A stretch of 19,883 nucleotides of DNA from Candidatus Omnitrophota bacterium (GCA_028716065.1 JAQUQN010000012.1:1-19883); one strand, 5' to 3'. Numbered from the stretch's first letter, positions 1-7,929 are shown. Numbers and translations: made by a program. The notes: generated from the letters alone by a model not told the origin.

Positions 1-16
1 ATACATCACCAACCAA

Positions 17-32
17 GCCCGCCCCAGCGGGC
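17..32. repeat. Small GC-rich inverted repeat
   Basis: GCCCGC at 17-22 pairs with GCGGGC at 27-32 around a CCCA loop. There is no T-run on either side, so it is not an obvious terminator. It lies at the left edge, in non-coding sequence, and is probably a fragment of an intergenic repeat that continues outside the window. Confidence 0.35.
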
Positions 33-122
33 GGCGCATTACTTCCTACATTGCCGCCAATTCATCTTGAAAAGCAGAAAAAAAGAACGGTTTAGCCAAC
101 TTGTAGAGAATAAACCAAGGGT

Positions 123-210
123 CAGCCAAAAGTTTTTATGAAAACTTTTGGCTGCCATCCCCCCCGTTTTGATTTTGCCAGCAGAGCTGGCAAAATCAGG
201 GGGGGATGGC
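123..210. repeat. Two abutting perfect or near-perfect hairpins
   Basis: The first hairpin is a perfect 14-bp stem (123-136 with 141-154) and a TATG loop. The second starts at the same G154: 154-165 (GCCAT plus seven C) pairs with 199-210 (seven G plus ATGGC), and inside it 170-182 pairs with 186-198 around an AGA loop. The only flaw is a 4-nt bulge (166-169) on the left arm. The structure follows the methyltransferase stop codon. No T-run follows on either strand, so a classical intrinsic terminator is unlikely; a REP-like or MITE-like element fits better, but its identity is unknown. Confidence 0.7.
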
Positions 211-281
211 TCATGTGTTTATTCGCTTTTTTCATATTTGACATCCGAAACTGCGAATGAAAACTTTTTTCATGCTTTATT

Positions 282-1043
282 TCACCTCTCGGCGACAACG
301 AGCATTTCGAAATCCTCCGGAGTCAATCTGTCATTCCTTGAATAAGCTCCCAATTTCACTCCGAAGATATCTATTTTTTTATACCCGAGCGTCTTTAAAA
401 GCCATGTTATCTCGCTGGGGATGTAATAACGCTCGTTACACTTAAGCTCCCTTTTATTGCCGGAATCGTCCTCAAAAACAGCAGTGTTATGATCACGGAA
501 AGTCATCAGATCAAAGGAGCACTCCTTACACTGGGACTGGCCTTCTTTCTCGGCCGACTTATAGAATTCACTGACCGAATGAAACAGCGGGAACAATCCG
601 TTTAATGTGGTGAAAATAAATTTGCCTTTACTTTTAAGCGCTTTTGTTGCGTTCTTGAGTATCTCAAAATTCATCTCATCTGTTTCCATAAGAGAAAACC
701 CGCCTTCGCATAGCATAATTGCCAGATCAAATTCACCGTCAAACGGAAGATTGCGAGCATCTTGTGTTTGGAAGTCGATGGTCACCCCTGCCTCTTGTGC
801 CTTTTCCCTTGCCCTTTTTATCTGATTCTCGGAAAGGTCAACGCCGGTAACGTTGTATCCCCTTTTCGTAAGTTCAATCGAATGCCTGCCTGTCCCGCAT
901 CCGACATCAAGTATTCTTACATTTTTGTTATGCTTTAACTCCTGTTCAATAAAATCACATTCACCCGAAGTTCCTTGCACATAAACTTCTTTATCGTATT
1001 TGTGCGCGTAATTCTCGAATAATGATTCATACCATTGTTTCAT
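282..1043 (-). CDS. Class I SAM-dependent methyltransferase
   Basis: A 253-residue cytosolic protein with the Rossmann-fold methyltransferase signature. Motif I is ILDVGCGTGRHS (residues 44-55), which binds S-adenosylmethionine. The acidic end of strand 2 follows in NVTGVDLSE, and motif II/III-like segments follow in DARNLPFDGEFDLAIML. This is the usual layout of the Methyltransf_11/25 group and the length is normal. The acceptor cannot be read from the sequence; a Cys pair (CKEC, about residue 170) lies in the variable C-terminal half. The gene stands alone, with 132 bp upstream and hairpins downstream, and it looks more AT-rich than the central operon. The ATG at 1043 follows a GGGTT stretch that is at best a weak ribosome site. 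Confidence 0.88.
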   Translation of the reverse strand: MKQWYESLFENYAHKYDKEVYVQGTSGECDFIEQELKHNKNVRILDVGCGTGRHSIELTKRGYNVTGVDLSENQIKRAREKAQEAGVTIDFQTQDARNLPFDGEFDLAIMLCEGGFSLMETDEMNFEILKNATKALKSKGKFIFTTLNGLFPLFHSVSEFYKSAEKEGQSQCKECSFDLMTFRDHNTAVFEDDSGNKRELKCNERYYIPSEITWLLKTLGYKKIDIFGVKLGAYSRNDRLTPEDFEMLVVAER

Positions 1044-1175
1044 TTTAACCCTTTCTTACAGCGCCCCGACTACAGCTTCCGCCAAGCTCGCCATCGCATT
1101 ACTATAATCCTGCCACTGACCAACCAAACGTCTTTATATAAACTTGTTTTGTTTTATTCATAACTTACTGCCAAA
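1044..1175. other. Intergenic gap with repeat-like words
   Basis: A 132-bp gap without a gene. It shares short words (GCATTACT and CCAACCAA) with the first 60 bases of the window, in a different order. This suggests fragments of a dispersed repeat. No convincing promoter was found, only a weak AT-rich candidate. Confidence 0.3.
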
Positions 1176-1868
1176 TTAGTCAAGGTAGCGAACCGAGGTA
1201 GTCTCATTTTCGCCGTTTTGTGCGACAGAATATTTAACTTCCACTCTTTTACCTATACGAGTCGGGTAAGCCTTCATATCCCTGATAGCAATCTCTCTGG
1301 ATACAAAGACAGTAATCCTATCGCCATTATCAGAAACAAGTATGATCTTACGCATCGGTGGTATTCGAAAATTCGGCGGTGAAGATTCGATTTTACCTAC
1401 AAAAATCTTCTCCCCATAAGCATTAGCCGTGACCACTGTCTGTGCAGCAACATTAGGCCGACCGGTTGTTATTGCCGGCTGTGGCGCATAATCCGAAGGG
1501 ACATAACGAATCGAGATGGCTTCATTATAGCCGTTTGACGCGATTGAATACTTGATCTCTACTTTTTTGCCTACGCGAGGTCTATGGTTATATCCAGGCT
1601 TATCCATTGGTTTACCATCAAAATCAATCACAGATGTGGGCGATGAACCTGATAATCCCAAAATCCAAAAATCCTTCTTTTCTCCGTTTGCGGCAACGGC
1701 CGTAAATCTAACGGCATACCATTTTGGCGGCCTTCCCATTGCCGGCCTTAAAGACTCGATCGTACCTATAAAAGTCTTGGCTTCGTCGGCGCTTACTGAT
1801 GATAGCCGCACAGAACAAAAAGAGTTAACAACCAGGATGACAAATAATGCAATGAGTATCTTTTTCAT
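1176..1868 (-). CDS. Unrecognised exported protein with two tandem repeats
   Basis: A 230-residue protein I cannot assign to a family. Residues 1-27 form a signal peptide (Lys pair, hydrophobic core, cleavage after VSA), with no lipobox. The mature part contains two copies of one unit of roughly 80-100 residues, at about 30-128 and 153-230. Each opens with F(I/V)GxIES and closes with RVGKKVEIKYSIASNG or RIGKRVEVKYSVAQNG followed by a (S/T)(I/V)RY motif. A Pro/Ala/Thr-rich linker joins them. The pattern suggests small beta-rich domains, perhaps of OB type, acting in the periplasm or at the surface. The ATG at 1868 lies 44 bp inside the end of the upstream GIY-YIG gene; GAAAGAG upstream is a weak ribosome site, so coupling is plausible. 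Confidence 0.7.
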   Translation of the reverse strand: MKKILIALFVILVVNSFCSVRLSSVSADEAKTFIGTIESLRPAMGRPPKWYAVRFTAVAANGEKKDFWILGLSGSSPTSVIDFDGKPMDKPGYNHRPRVGKKVEIKYSIASNGYNEAISIRYVPSDYAPQPAITTGRPNVAAQTVVTANAYGEKIFVGKIESSPPNFRIPPMRKIILVSDNGDRITVFVSREIAIRDMKAYPTRIGKRVEVKYSVAQNGENETTSVRYLD

Positions 1869-2145
1869 ATATTTTGACTAACTCTTTCTTTTGACTATGA
1901 GTTAACTTCTTAAGCGCAATCTCTTTCTTAAACGCGGACTTAAACTGCTTATACTCTTTATACCAAACCAATTTTACCGGCCGTCTCGTCCTTGTATACT
2001 TAGCGCCTTTGCCTTTATTGTGAACCTCTATACGGTTTTTGATATCCGGAGTATAACCCGTATAATATGTCCTATCGCGGCACTCAACCATATAAACATA
2101 AAACTTACCCAGCCGCTTGAAATCCCGCTTCATAAAGTCATCCAC
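1825..2145 (-). CDS. GIY-YIG domain protein (YhbQ/UPF0213-like)
   Basis: A small protein consisting of a single GIY-YIG nuclease-fold domain. It shows FYVYMVECRDRTYYTGYT, in which VYM and YTG stand for the GIY and YIG elements. It continues with the family signature HNKGKGAKYTRTRRPVKLVW and ends with the usual KKLTHSQKKEL helix. The family is widespread, and its cellular role is unsettled (DNA repair or nuclease activity has been proposed). The longest frame starts with GTG at 2145; an internal ATG at 2133 is equally possible, since neither has a clear ribosome site. The last 15 or so residues overlap the next gene's signal-peptide region. A 26-bp palindrome sits just upstream of the start. 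Confidence 0.88.
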   Translation of the reverse strand: MDDFMKRDFKRLGKFYVYMVECRDRTYYTGYTPDIKNRIEVHNKGKGAKYTRTRRPVKLVWYKEYKQFKSAFKKEIALKKLTHSQKKELVKIYEKDTHCIICHPGC

Positions 2146-2148
2146 ATC

Positions 2149-2174
2149 GTAGCCGACGTTTAAACGTCGGCTAC
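2149..2174. repeat. Perfect 26-bp palindrome
   Basis: GTAGCCGACGTTT (2149-2161) is followed directly by its exact reverse complement (2162-2174), giving a 13-bp stem with no unpaired spacer. It lies in the 33-bp gap between the stop of the small membrane protein gene and the start of the GIY-YIG gene. It has no T-run, so it is not a typical intrinsic terminator. It could be a REP-like repeat, a binding site for a dimeric protein, or an mRNA 3'-end stabiliser at the distal end of the long operon. Confidence 0.75.
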
Positions 2175-2178
2175 TTGT

Positions 2179-2442
2179 TTAGGCATATTTCCTGCCGTAT
2201 TTTACCGTGAGAGTGATGTCCAGGCTGACCATGAAGGTATTCAAGAGATACAATAACATGACATCATTGCGCTCGCCGAAATATTCGAAAAGAATACCGG
2301 ATATATATCCCGCCAATATGACGGCTAAAAAATATACACTCTTACCGTGCGATTTTTTAGTCTTTACCATTTTATAGATCGAAAAAGGCCATGCGGCTCC
2401 GAAACAGACAAGCATGATCACTTCAAAAATATCGGGATTCAT
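2179..2442 (-). CDS. Small three-helix membrane protein, PQ-loop/SemiSWEET-like
   Basis: An 87-residue protein with three hydrophobic helices (about 5-22, 34-52 and 61-80). Between helices 1 and 2 is a stretch, WPFSIYKMVKTKKSHGKSVYF, resembling the PQ-loop region of MtN3/SemiSWEET transporters (a Pro, then a basic loop, then KS and an aromatic). The length matches a half-transporter that works as a dimer. The match is weak, so transport of sugar or another solute is only a suggestion. The ATG at 2442 is supported by a clear GGAGG 8 nt upstream. It lies 29 bp downstream of the HI0933-type flavoprotein gene and is probably the last gene of the operon. Confidence 0.65.
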   Translation of the reverse strand: MNPDIFEVIMLVCFGAAWPFSIYKMVKTKKSHGKSVYFLAVILAGYISGILFEYFGERNDVMLLYLLNTFMVSLDITLTVKYGRKYA

Positions 2443-2471
2443 TTACTGCCTCCTTTTTCCCATAATTGCTG

Positions 2472-3719
2472 TTAATTTAGATTCTCCGCTGCTTTCTGGC
2501 CGGCGAGGTAGCCGGTCGAAAATGCCTGCTGGAGGTTATAACCGCCGCTGGGGGCCGCTCCCTCTATTACCTCTCCTGCGAAATACAGGCCCGGTATAAT
2601 CCTCGATTCCATCGTCCGCGGGTCTATACCCTTTACCGACACTCCCCCGCCTGTCACCATCGCCTCTTCTATGGGAAGGCTACCCGTCACGGTCAAGGGG
2701 AACGCCTTCAGCGTATCTATGATAGAGCGGCGTTCTTCTTTAGTTATCTGGTTCGTCAGTTTCTCCGATTTTATCTTCAGCAGTGCCAGGAATACAGGAA
2801 TCATCCTTTTCGGCAATATGTCCTGCATAAGGTTCTTTATCTGAATACTGCCTTTTACGATGAACTTATTGACAAATTTACTTTCGAGCTGTTCTTTTCT
2901 GAGGCCCGGCTTAAGGTCTATCGTCAGATGGATCTCCTTATGCGTTTCGAGAAACGATACTATATCGCCACTCAAGTCCAATATCAAGGGCCCAGATATA
3001 CCGAAATGCGTGAACATCGCTTCGCCCACATCGGAAGTTATCTTCTTGTCGCCGCAACGGAACGTCAGGCGGACGTTCTCGAGGCCAAGCCCCTGAAGGT
3101 CCTTGACCCATCCTTCTTTCGTCTTTAACGGAACGAGCGCCGGCTTGAGAGGAATAACCGCATGTCCCATCTCTTCAGCTACCGTGAAACCATCTCCTGT
3201 AGAACCGGTGGCTCTATAAGACGCTCCTCCGGTAGTAATTATCACCTTCTTCGCCTCGATATTAAGAGTATTATCGCAAATCAGCGTGAAATATTTCCCT
3301 TTCCGCTCTATCCCCGTAATCCGCGTATTGTACAAGACATCTACCGTGTTTTCAGCGAGGTACTTTTCCAGCACCTCTACCACTGAACGCGACTTATCGG
3401 TAACGGGAAATACACGGCCCTGCCTTTCGGCCTTTAACTCCAGGCCCTTGGCCCTGAAAAATTCTATCAGGTCATCATTAAAGAAAGTGAAGAAGGCCGA
3501 CCTGAAAAATTTTCCAGTCTTGCCGAACTTTTTAATGAAGGTATCAATGGAAGCGGTGTTCGTGAGATTGCACCGGCCCTTGCCGGTTATCATCAACTTC
3601 TTACCGATGGAGTCGTTCCGCTCTATCAGGACTACATTTTTGCCCGACTCTGCGGCCCTTATTGCCGCCATGCAGCCTGCCGGGCCTGCTCCTATAACCG
3701 CTATATTGCATATCTTCAT
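2472..3719 (-). CDS. HI0933/YhiN family FAD-dependent oxidoreductase
   Basis: A 415-residue flavoprotein, normal for the HI0933-like (BaiN/YhiN) family. The N-terminus holds the dinucleotide-binding motif VIGAGPAGCMAA followed by ERNDSIGKKLMITGKGRCNLTN, which is diagnostic. The middle has GGASYRATGSTGDGF, and the C-terminus has MVTGGGV and the second FAD-contact segment GLYFAGEVIEGAAPSGGYN. Members are cytosolic NAD(P)/FAD oxidoreductases of mostly unknown substrate; BaiN acts in bile-acid dehydroxylation, but nothing here points to that. The gene starts 4 bp after the upstream beta-barrel gene, with only a weak A-rich ribosome site, so translation is probably coupled. Confidence 0.9.
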   Translation of the reverse strand: MKICNIAVIGAGPAGCMAAIRAAESGKNVVLIERNDSIGKKLMITGKGRCNLTNTASIDTFIKKFGKTGKFFRSAFFTFFNDDLIEFFRAKGLELKAERQGRVFPVTDKSRSVVEVLEKYLAENTVDVLYNTRITGIERKGKYFTLICDNTLNIEAKKVIITTGGASYRATGSTGDGFTVAEEMGHAVIPLKPALVPLKTKEGWVKDLQGLGLENVRLTFRCGDKKITSDVGEAMFTHFGISGPLILDLSGDIVSFLETHKEIHLTIDLKPGLRKEQLESKFVNKFIVKGSIQIKNLMQDILPKRMIPVFLALLKIKSEKLTNQITKEERRSIIDTLKAFPLTVTGSLPIEEAMVTGGGVSVKGIDPRTMESRIIPGLYFAGEVIEGAAPSGGYNLQQAFSTGYLAGQKAAENLN

Positions 3720-3723
3720 CTTT

Positions 3724-5256
3724 TTAAAAATTAAGTTCCAGGCTTATCTCAAGCTGGTAAGCAGGGTCTGCCTTTCCGTCTCCACGGACGAACGGCGTAA
3801 AGAGATTGCCTCCGGTATCATCCCTCTCCTCCCTGTAACAGGCTCCGGGAAAGAAGACACCGGACACCACACAGAAAGTCATATTTTTCATAACGAGGTA
3901 TTTGAAAGACAGGTCCACCTCGCTGCCAATGTCAGGGGACAATACCTTCGGGATACCATTATAGGTACCGATACCCTTCTCCATTTCGCTTATATGCCAC
4001 CAATCAAGTATCAGCGAAGCCTTATCCGTAACTGCGAAATCCAACCCAACATTAAAAATGACCAGATTCTCTATGACACGCGGATCGGAGAAGGTGGTGG
4101 GCCGCGGTACGCCGTAATTCAAGCCATTGCCCACGCCGCATGCCACAAGAGGCATCTTGTCAAAAGCTGAATAGACGGAATCCGCCAGATACCCGTTTAA
4201 CGGCGAGTAGACGCTGAAGCCATTATTTTTACTGCCTGTATAGGTAGTATCGCCGTTGGTTATCATGTCCGTCGTGAGCTTATTACCGGAAGCCAGAAGA
4301 AAACTCCCGTGCGGAGTAAACCGACCGAATGAGTAACTGGTATCGGCATAGATCATGTATCCGGTATGCTCCACGTCATCAAAATTGGCATCATCACTCT
4401 CGGCCTTTCCAAAATTCTTGGCTATCTCAAAACTGGCCGAAAATTTATCGAGGACATAATATAATGCCATCCCGACAGTGCCCAGGAGATCGCTCTTGGT
4501 AGGCGTAGTGAAATAATTGAGTCTCCTTACACCTGTATTATCCAATAACATTCCTACATAGGGCTGGACGGTGACATTGCCGATCGAAACGGAGGCATCC
4601 GTGGCAAGAAAATAAGTTTTACCGTGTTCATAAGCAATGCCCTGTTCTTTCTCCTGTTTTATGCGCGGCCCCAATATCGGCTTATTAGAAACATCCGGCC
4701 AGCAGTAATAGAAATGCCAGCTGAAATCTTCGTTCTCGGTATAAACGCTCATCCCGTAATTCTCGTAATCTCCCCCGAGGCTGATGCCGTGTCCGACGCT
4801 ATAATCATAAAGGCCTCCTTTAATGTGTAAAAATGTGGGATACAAAGGAATATCCATCCACATCTCCTCCACATCGGGGAGAAGATCGGCCTCATGATAA
4901 GGTTTTACCTTGCCTACGTACGTCATCAACGTATTATGGATGAAGATCGGAGCATCATAGTCATAGGGGCCGTTCCTCTCCAGTTTAAGAAAGAGTTCCG
5001 GACCATCGCTGTTCGCCTTTATATCGAAGCCAATGCTATAATCGATGCCTATGTAACTTACGCGGTCATCCCTTTTTTTGGTGTCCAGATCTACATTATT
5101 CTCCATCATTATGTAGTCGGTCCTGAGATAAGGGCTCACGGCAAAGGCATGATGTTCATTCTTATCTATGATAACCTCGGCACGGGAGATGAGTGGGAAG
5201 AGACAAAAAAGGAAAATAATCGCGCTGTTTGAAGAGAGGAGGGCCTTGTTTATCAT
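3724..5256 (-). CDS. Putative outer-membrane beta-barrel protein
   Basis: A 510-residue protein with a signal peptide (hydrophobic core about residues 11-24, cleavage after SRA at 26). The mature sequence is rich in alternating aromatic and polar residues with many Tyr/Gly/Asp turns, and ends in LEISLELNF. A C-terminal Phe preceded by alternating hydrophobic residues is the usual outer-membrane insertion signal. The layout recalls alginate-export or porin-like barrels, but I do not recognise a specific family. Its start codon overlaps the hexokinase stop by one base and has no own ribosome site, implying coupling. A role in solute uptake feeding hexokinase is an attractive inference from position only. 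Confidence 0.72.
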   Translation of the reverse strand: MINKALLSSNSAIIFLFCLFPLISRAEVIIDKNEHHAFAVSPYLRTDYIMMENNVDLDTKKRDDRVSYIGIDYSIGFDIKANSDGPELFLKLERNGPYDYDAPIFIHNTLMTYVGKVKPYHEADLLPDVEEMWMDIPLYPTFLHIKGGLYDYSVGHGISLGGDYENYGMSVYTENEDFSWHFYYCWPDVSNKPILGPRIKQEKEQGIAYEHGKTYFLATDASVSIGNVTVQPYVGMLLDNTGVRRLNYFTTPTKSDLLGTVGMALYYVLDKFSASFEIAKNFGKAESDDANFDDVEHTGYMIYADTSYSFGRFTPHGSFLLASGNKLTTDMITNGDTTYTGSKNNGFSVYSPLNGYLADSVYSAFDKMPLVACGVGNGLNYGVPRPTTFSDPRVIENLVIFNVGLDFAVTDKASLILDWWHISEMEKGIGTYNGIPKVLSPDIGSEVDLSFKYLVMKNMTFCVVSGVFFPGACYREERDDTGGNLFTPFVRGDGKADPAYQLEISLELNF

Positions 5257-6593
5257 TATGATGAGGCGGCCACTGCCGCTATTACGGCTGCGCCCTTCCC
5301 GGAACCGTCCTTCGCCAGGACCATGCGTATCCTTTTCGACTTTCCGGCGAAGAGTTCATCAAGCGCAATCCTCATATTCCTGGCAAATCCTGGATGCTTC
5401 TCATAAACCGAACCATCCAGGGCAACGGTGTGTCTTCTGGAAAGATCCTTATCCATTTTCGTTATGACCGCGGCCATCGCCGAGGCGCTTATCCGGGCGG
5501 CCCTGGTGGAGACGATATCACATACTGTCCTGACCAGCTTCCTATCTTCGGCCGTGGAACCAGATATACCGATGCCTTCCAGGAGCCTGGCCGTCTTAGA
5601 AAGCCCTCTCGTGCGGTCGCCGCTTATAATGGACATGTATTCCGACTTAAAACCATACTTTATCCTGAAGGGAGATACCTTCACGCCATTAAAAAGCACC
5701 CTTTTCTTTATGAGGTCATCGAATACGAGCCTGGCAACTTCACCCAGATACATGCCGGAGACCATCTTTTCCAGGATCTGCTGGCCCTTATTGGAAGATA
5801 CACCATCTAATCTCTTATCATAGATAGTCAGATGCAGCTTGTTAAAATTACCCCATTCTATATTTATCATCATCTCATTCGATTTCGGCTGCGGATCCTT
5901 CCACTTACGGATATTGGACATCCTTTCCGGATAACAGGCATTGGTTCCAGTACCGATGATTATGCCCACATCGCAATCCGGGTCCTCGTAACTTCTGGTG
6001 GCCAGTGTCCCGACAGTATCGTTAGCAAGGGCCGTCACAGTGACGTTACCGATGCCATTTTTTCTCAAAGCGTCGTTAAATAATTCGACTACATCCTCTC
6101 CCACCACGCCTTTTGCTGAAAAGCCCTTCGTCCATTTGAGAAGCCTTCCCGAAGCGATACCCGTCTGTTCCACCGGGAAAGAAAATGTAAAACCCAAAGC
6201 CGCCGTGTCCTCGATCTTTATCTTCTCCGAAATCAAAAAATCTTTCACGGCCTCGGAAATAAAATCGAATAATTCATCTTTCGTGCCCCTCATGTGTTTT
6301 ACATGCAGGGCGTATTTTTTCACACGGGGTGTGGACATCTTCCCGTTTCCTTTAAGCTCGAGACCCAGCACGCGGAAATTCGTACCGCCGAGGTCGAGGG
6401 CTATGAAACTGCCCTTTTCATTTCCCGTGGGCCTGTCCACATATGTAGGTATCATCTTAAGTGAGCTCTTTTCGCCGTTAAGCCCCTTTATCATCTCTGA
6501 ATGAAAATCCTTGATAATATGGCGCATATCGCCTATTGAAATTCCGAAATCTTTTTTGATACTGTTGAATATTTTTTTATCCACAGTGGTCAC
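5256..6593 (-). CDS. Hexokinase, eukaryote-type fold family
   Basis: A 445-residue single-unit hexokinase, about the size of one half of mammalian hexokinase I. It phosphorylates glucose or another hexose with ATP in the cytosol. Visible family motifs are phosphate-1 ALDLGGTNFR (65-74), sugar-binding LGFTFSFP (133-140) and LLKWTKGF, catalytic Asp192 in NDTVGT, IIGTGTNACY (212-221), INIEWGNF (243-250), GQQILEKMVSGMYLGE (270-284) and the C-terminal GSVYEKHPGF. These match the animal/yeast hexokinase family closely, unlike the short ROK or Glk glucokinases common in bacteria. The start is GTG at 6593, overlapping the TGA of the receiver-YvcK gene (GTGA), so the two are translationally coupled. 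Confidence 0.95.
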   Translation of the reverse strand: MTTVDKKIFNSIKKDFGISIGDMRHIIKDFHSEMIKGLNGEKSSLKMIPTYVDRPTGNEKGSFIALDLGGTNFRVLGLELKGNGKMSTPRVKKYALHVKHMRGTKDELFDFISEAVKDFLISEKIKIEDTAALGFTFSFPVEQTGIASGRLLKWTKGFSAKGVVGEDVVELFNDALRKNGIGNVTVTALANDTVGTLATRSYEDPDCDVGIIIGTGTNACYPERMSNIRKWKDPQPKSNEMMINIEWGNFNKLHLTIYDKRLDGVSSNKGQQILEKMVSGMYLGEVARLVFDDLIKKRVLFNGVKVSPFRIKYGFKSEYMSIISGDRTRGLSKTARLLEGIGISGSTAEDRKLVRTVCDIVSTRAARISASAMAAVITKMDKDLSRRHTVALDGSVYEKHPGFARNMRIALDELFAGKSKRIRMVLAKDGSGKGAAVIAAVAASS

Positions 6594-7924
6594 CCGGCAT
6601 TCCTCTTTCCGCGTTCTATGATCTTTTTAATCTCATTTTTAAGTTTTTGGCTATCATGCCGGACCAGTTCGGTCTCATGGCTTACATCCGCCAATATTAT
6701 TTCGGCCTTCGTGATCGCTTCTATACGTTTCGGGTCGCCTGTCTTTACCGGCAACTGATTCTTCTTCGCATAATGCGCGATCGCCTTATCCGAAAGCCTG
6801 GAGTCGGATAATATTATATAATCCAGGAAATCGCCGCCCAGATACCTGATGACCTCTTCGATGTGTTGAAACGCGTCGTATCCGGACGTCTCGCCGGGTT
6901 TTGTCATCAGGTTACCTACATAAATCTTCTTTGCATTCGTCTTTGCCAGGGCCTTCTTGATGTCCTTGAAAATGAGATTGGTAATCACGCTTGTATAGAG
7001 GTCGCCGGGCCCTATCACTACAAAATCCGAATGTATCAATGAGGAGAAGGCGTTTATATCGCATTCCGTATCGGGTTCATGCCACAGTTCTTTTATGCGC
7101 AGCGCCGGATCCCTTCCCTCGGAAAGGTCTATCTTGCTTTCCCCTTTTACCACGCTGCCGTCTTCGAACGAGGCGCAAAGCGTGATCTGGCTATCGGTAA
7201 TGGGCAAGACTATACCCTGAATATAAAGAAGATCCCCCAGGTCCTTGACCGCTTCGGACATGGAACCCTTTATCTCGGCAAGGGCGGCAAGGAAGAGGTT
7301 CCCGAAATTATGGCCGTTCAGTTCATCGCCTTTCGCGAACCTGTACTGCATGACCTTATTCATCAAATCCGGCGCGTTAGAGAGGGCTATGAGGCTTCGG
7401 CGGATATCGCCGGGAGGAAGAATACCCAGTGAAGCGACAAGCCTTCCCGAGGAGCCGCCGCTGTCGCTGGTGCTGACAATCGAAGTTAATAAGACGTTGG
7501 GAAGTAATTTAAGCCCCATCAGAATATTAAAAAGCCCCGTTCCTCCTCCGATGCATGAAAGGCGCGTTTTTTGGCTTATGAGGGCGTTAACCTTAGCGAT
7601 GAGTTCGCGCTTGTTGTAAGGTTTAATTATATAATCCGATATGCCTGCTTCTTTAGCGTCCAGGATCGCCCGGGTATCTCTCTTGGCTGAAAGCATTATC
7701 ATGGGTATTTTTTTAGATCCTACCTGTCTGACCGCTTTCACGGTAAAATTGCCGCCTTCCTGGCCGTGAAGATCGCCGTCGTAAATGAGCAGGTCAAATT
7801 TTTCGATCCTATTTAAACTGCCAGCCTCACCAGATGAAACATCTACAAGCATATCAAGCTGGCTCAGGATATTTTTTATTTCCGATCCGAATTTTTCCTT
7901 CCCAACTACCAATACCTTCTTCAT
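6590..7924 (-). CDS. yvcK: Receiver-like domain fused to YvcK/CofD-family protein
   Basis: A 444-residue fusion. Residues 1-117 have a CheY-like receiver fold: LLIYD49 holds the phospho-acceptor position, S79 the Thr/Ser position and K101-P102 the conserved Lys. The acidic pair expected after strand 1 is missing (VVGKE at 6-10), so Mg2+-dependent phosphorylation is doubtful. Residues 120-435 are a YvcK (gluconeogenesis factor, UDP-sugar-binding) domain, with IGGGTGL (125-131), DSGGSSGRL (155-163), LPPGDIRR (170-177), HNFGNLFLAAL and VIGPGDLYTS. YvcK proteins control carbon flow and cell-wall growth in Bacillus and mycobacteria, and usually lack a receiver. The start has GAGG upstream and lies 5 bp after the PurF homologue; the 3' end overlaps hexokinase. 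Confidence 0.93.
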   Translation of the reverse strand: MKKVLVVGKEKFGSEIKNILSQLDMLVDVSSGEAGSLNRIEKFDLLIYDGDLHGQEGGNFTVKAVRQVGSKKIPMIMLSAKRDTRAILDAKEAGISDYIIKPYNKRELIAKVNALISQKTRLSCIGGGTGLFNILMGLKLLPNVLLTSIVSTSDSGGSSGRLVASLGILPPGDIRRSLIALSNAPDLMNKVMQYRFAKGDELNGHNFGNLFLAALAEIKGSMSEAVKDLGDLLYIQGIVLPITDSQITLCASFEDGSVVKGESKIDLSEGRDPALRIKELWHEPDTECDINAFSSLIHSDFVVIGPGDLYTSVITNLIFKDIKKALAKTNAKKIYVGNLMTKPGETSGYDAFQHIEEVIRYLGGDFLDYIILSDSRLSDKAIAHYAKKNQLPVKTGDPKRIEAITKAEIILADVSHETELVRHDSQKLKNEIKKIIERGKRNAG

Positions 7925-7929
7925 CGCAT

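Larger units (their letters stand above)
1..281. other. Non-coding, repeat-rich strip at the left edge
   Basis: I see no convincing coding region here on either strand. The strip holds a small GC-rich hairpin near its left end and a double hairpin in its middle. The sequence up to 281 separates these from the stop codon of the methyltransferase, whose 3' end points into the strip. Confidence 0.5.

Noticed and set aside
2149..2174. Intrinsic terminator of the long operon
   Set aside because: The stem is perfect but has no loop spacer and no following T-run on either strand.
3286..4170. A 294-codon plus-strand reading frame
   Set aside because: It runs antisense across the ends of the HI0933 flavoprotein and the beta-barrel gene, both of which have clear protein patterns; its own translation shows no motif.
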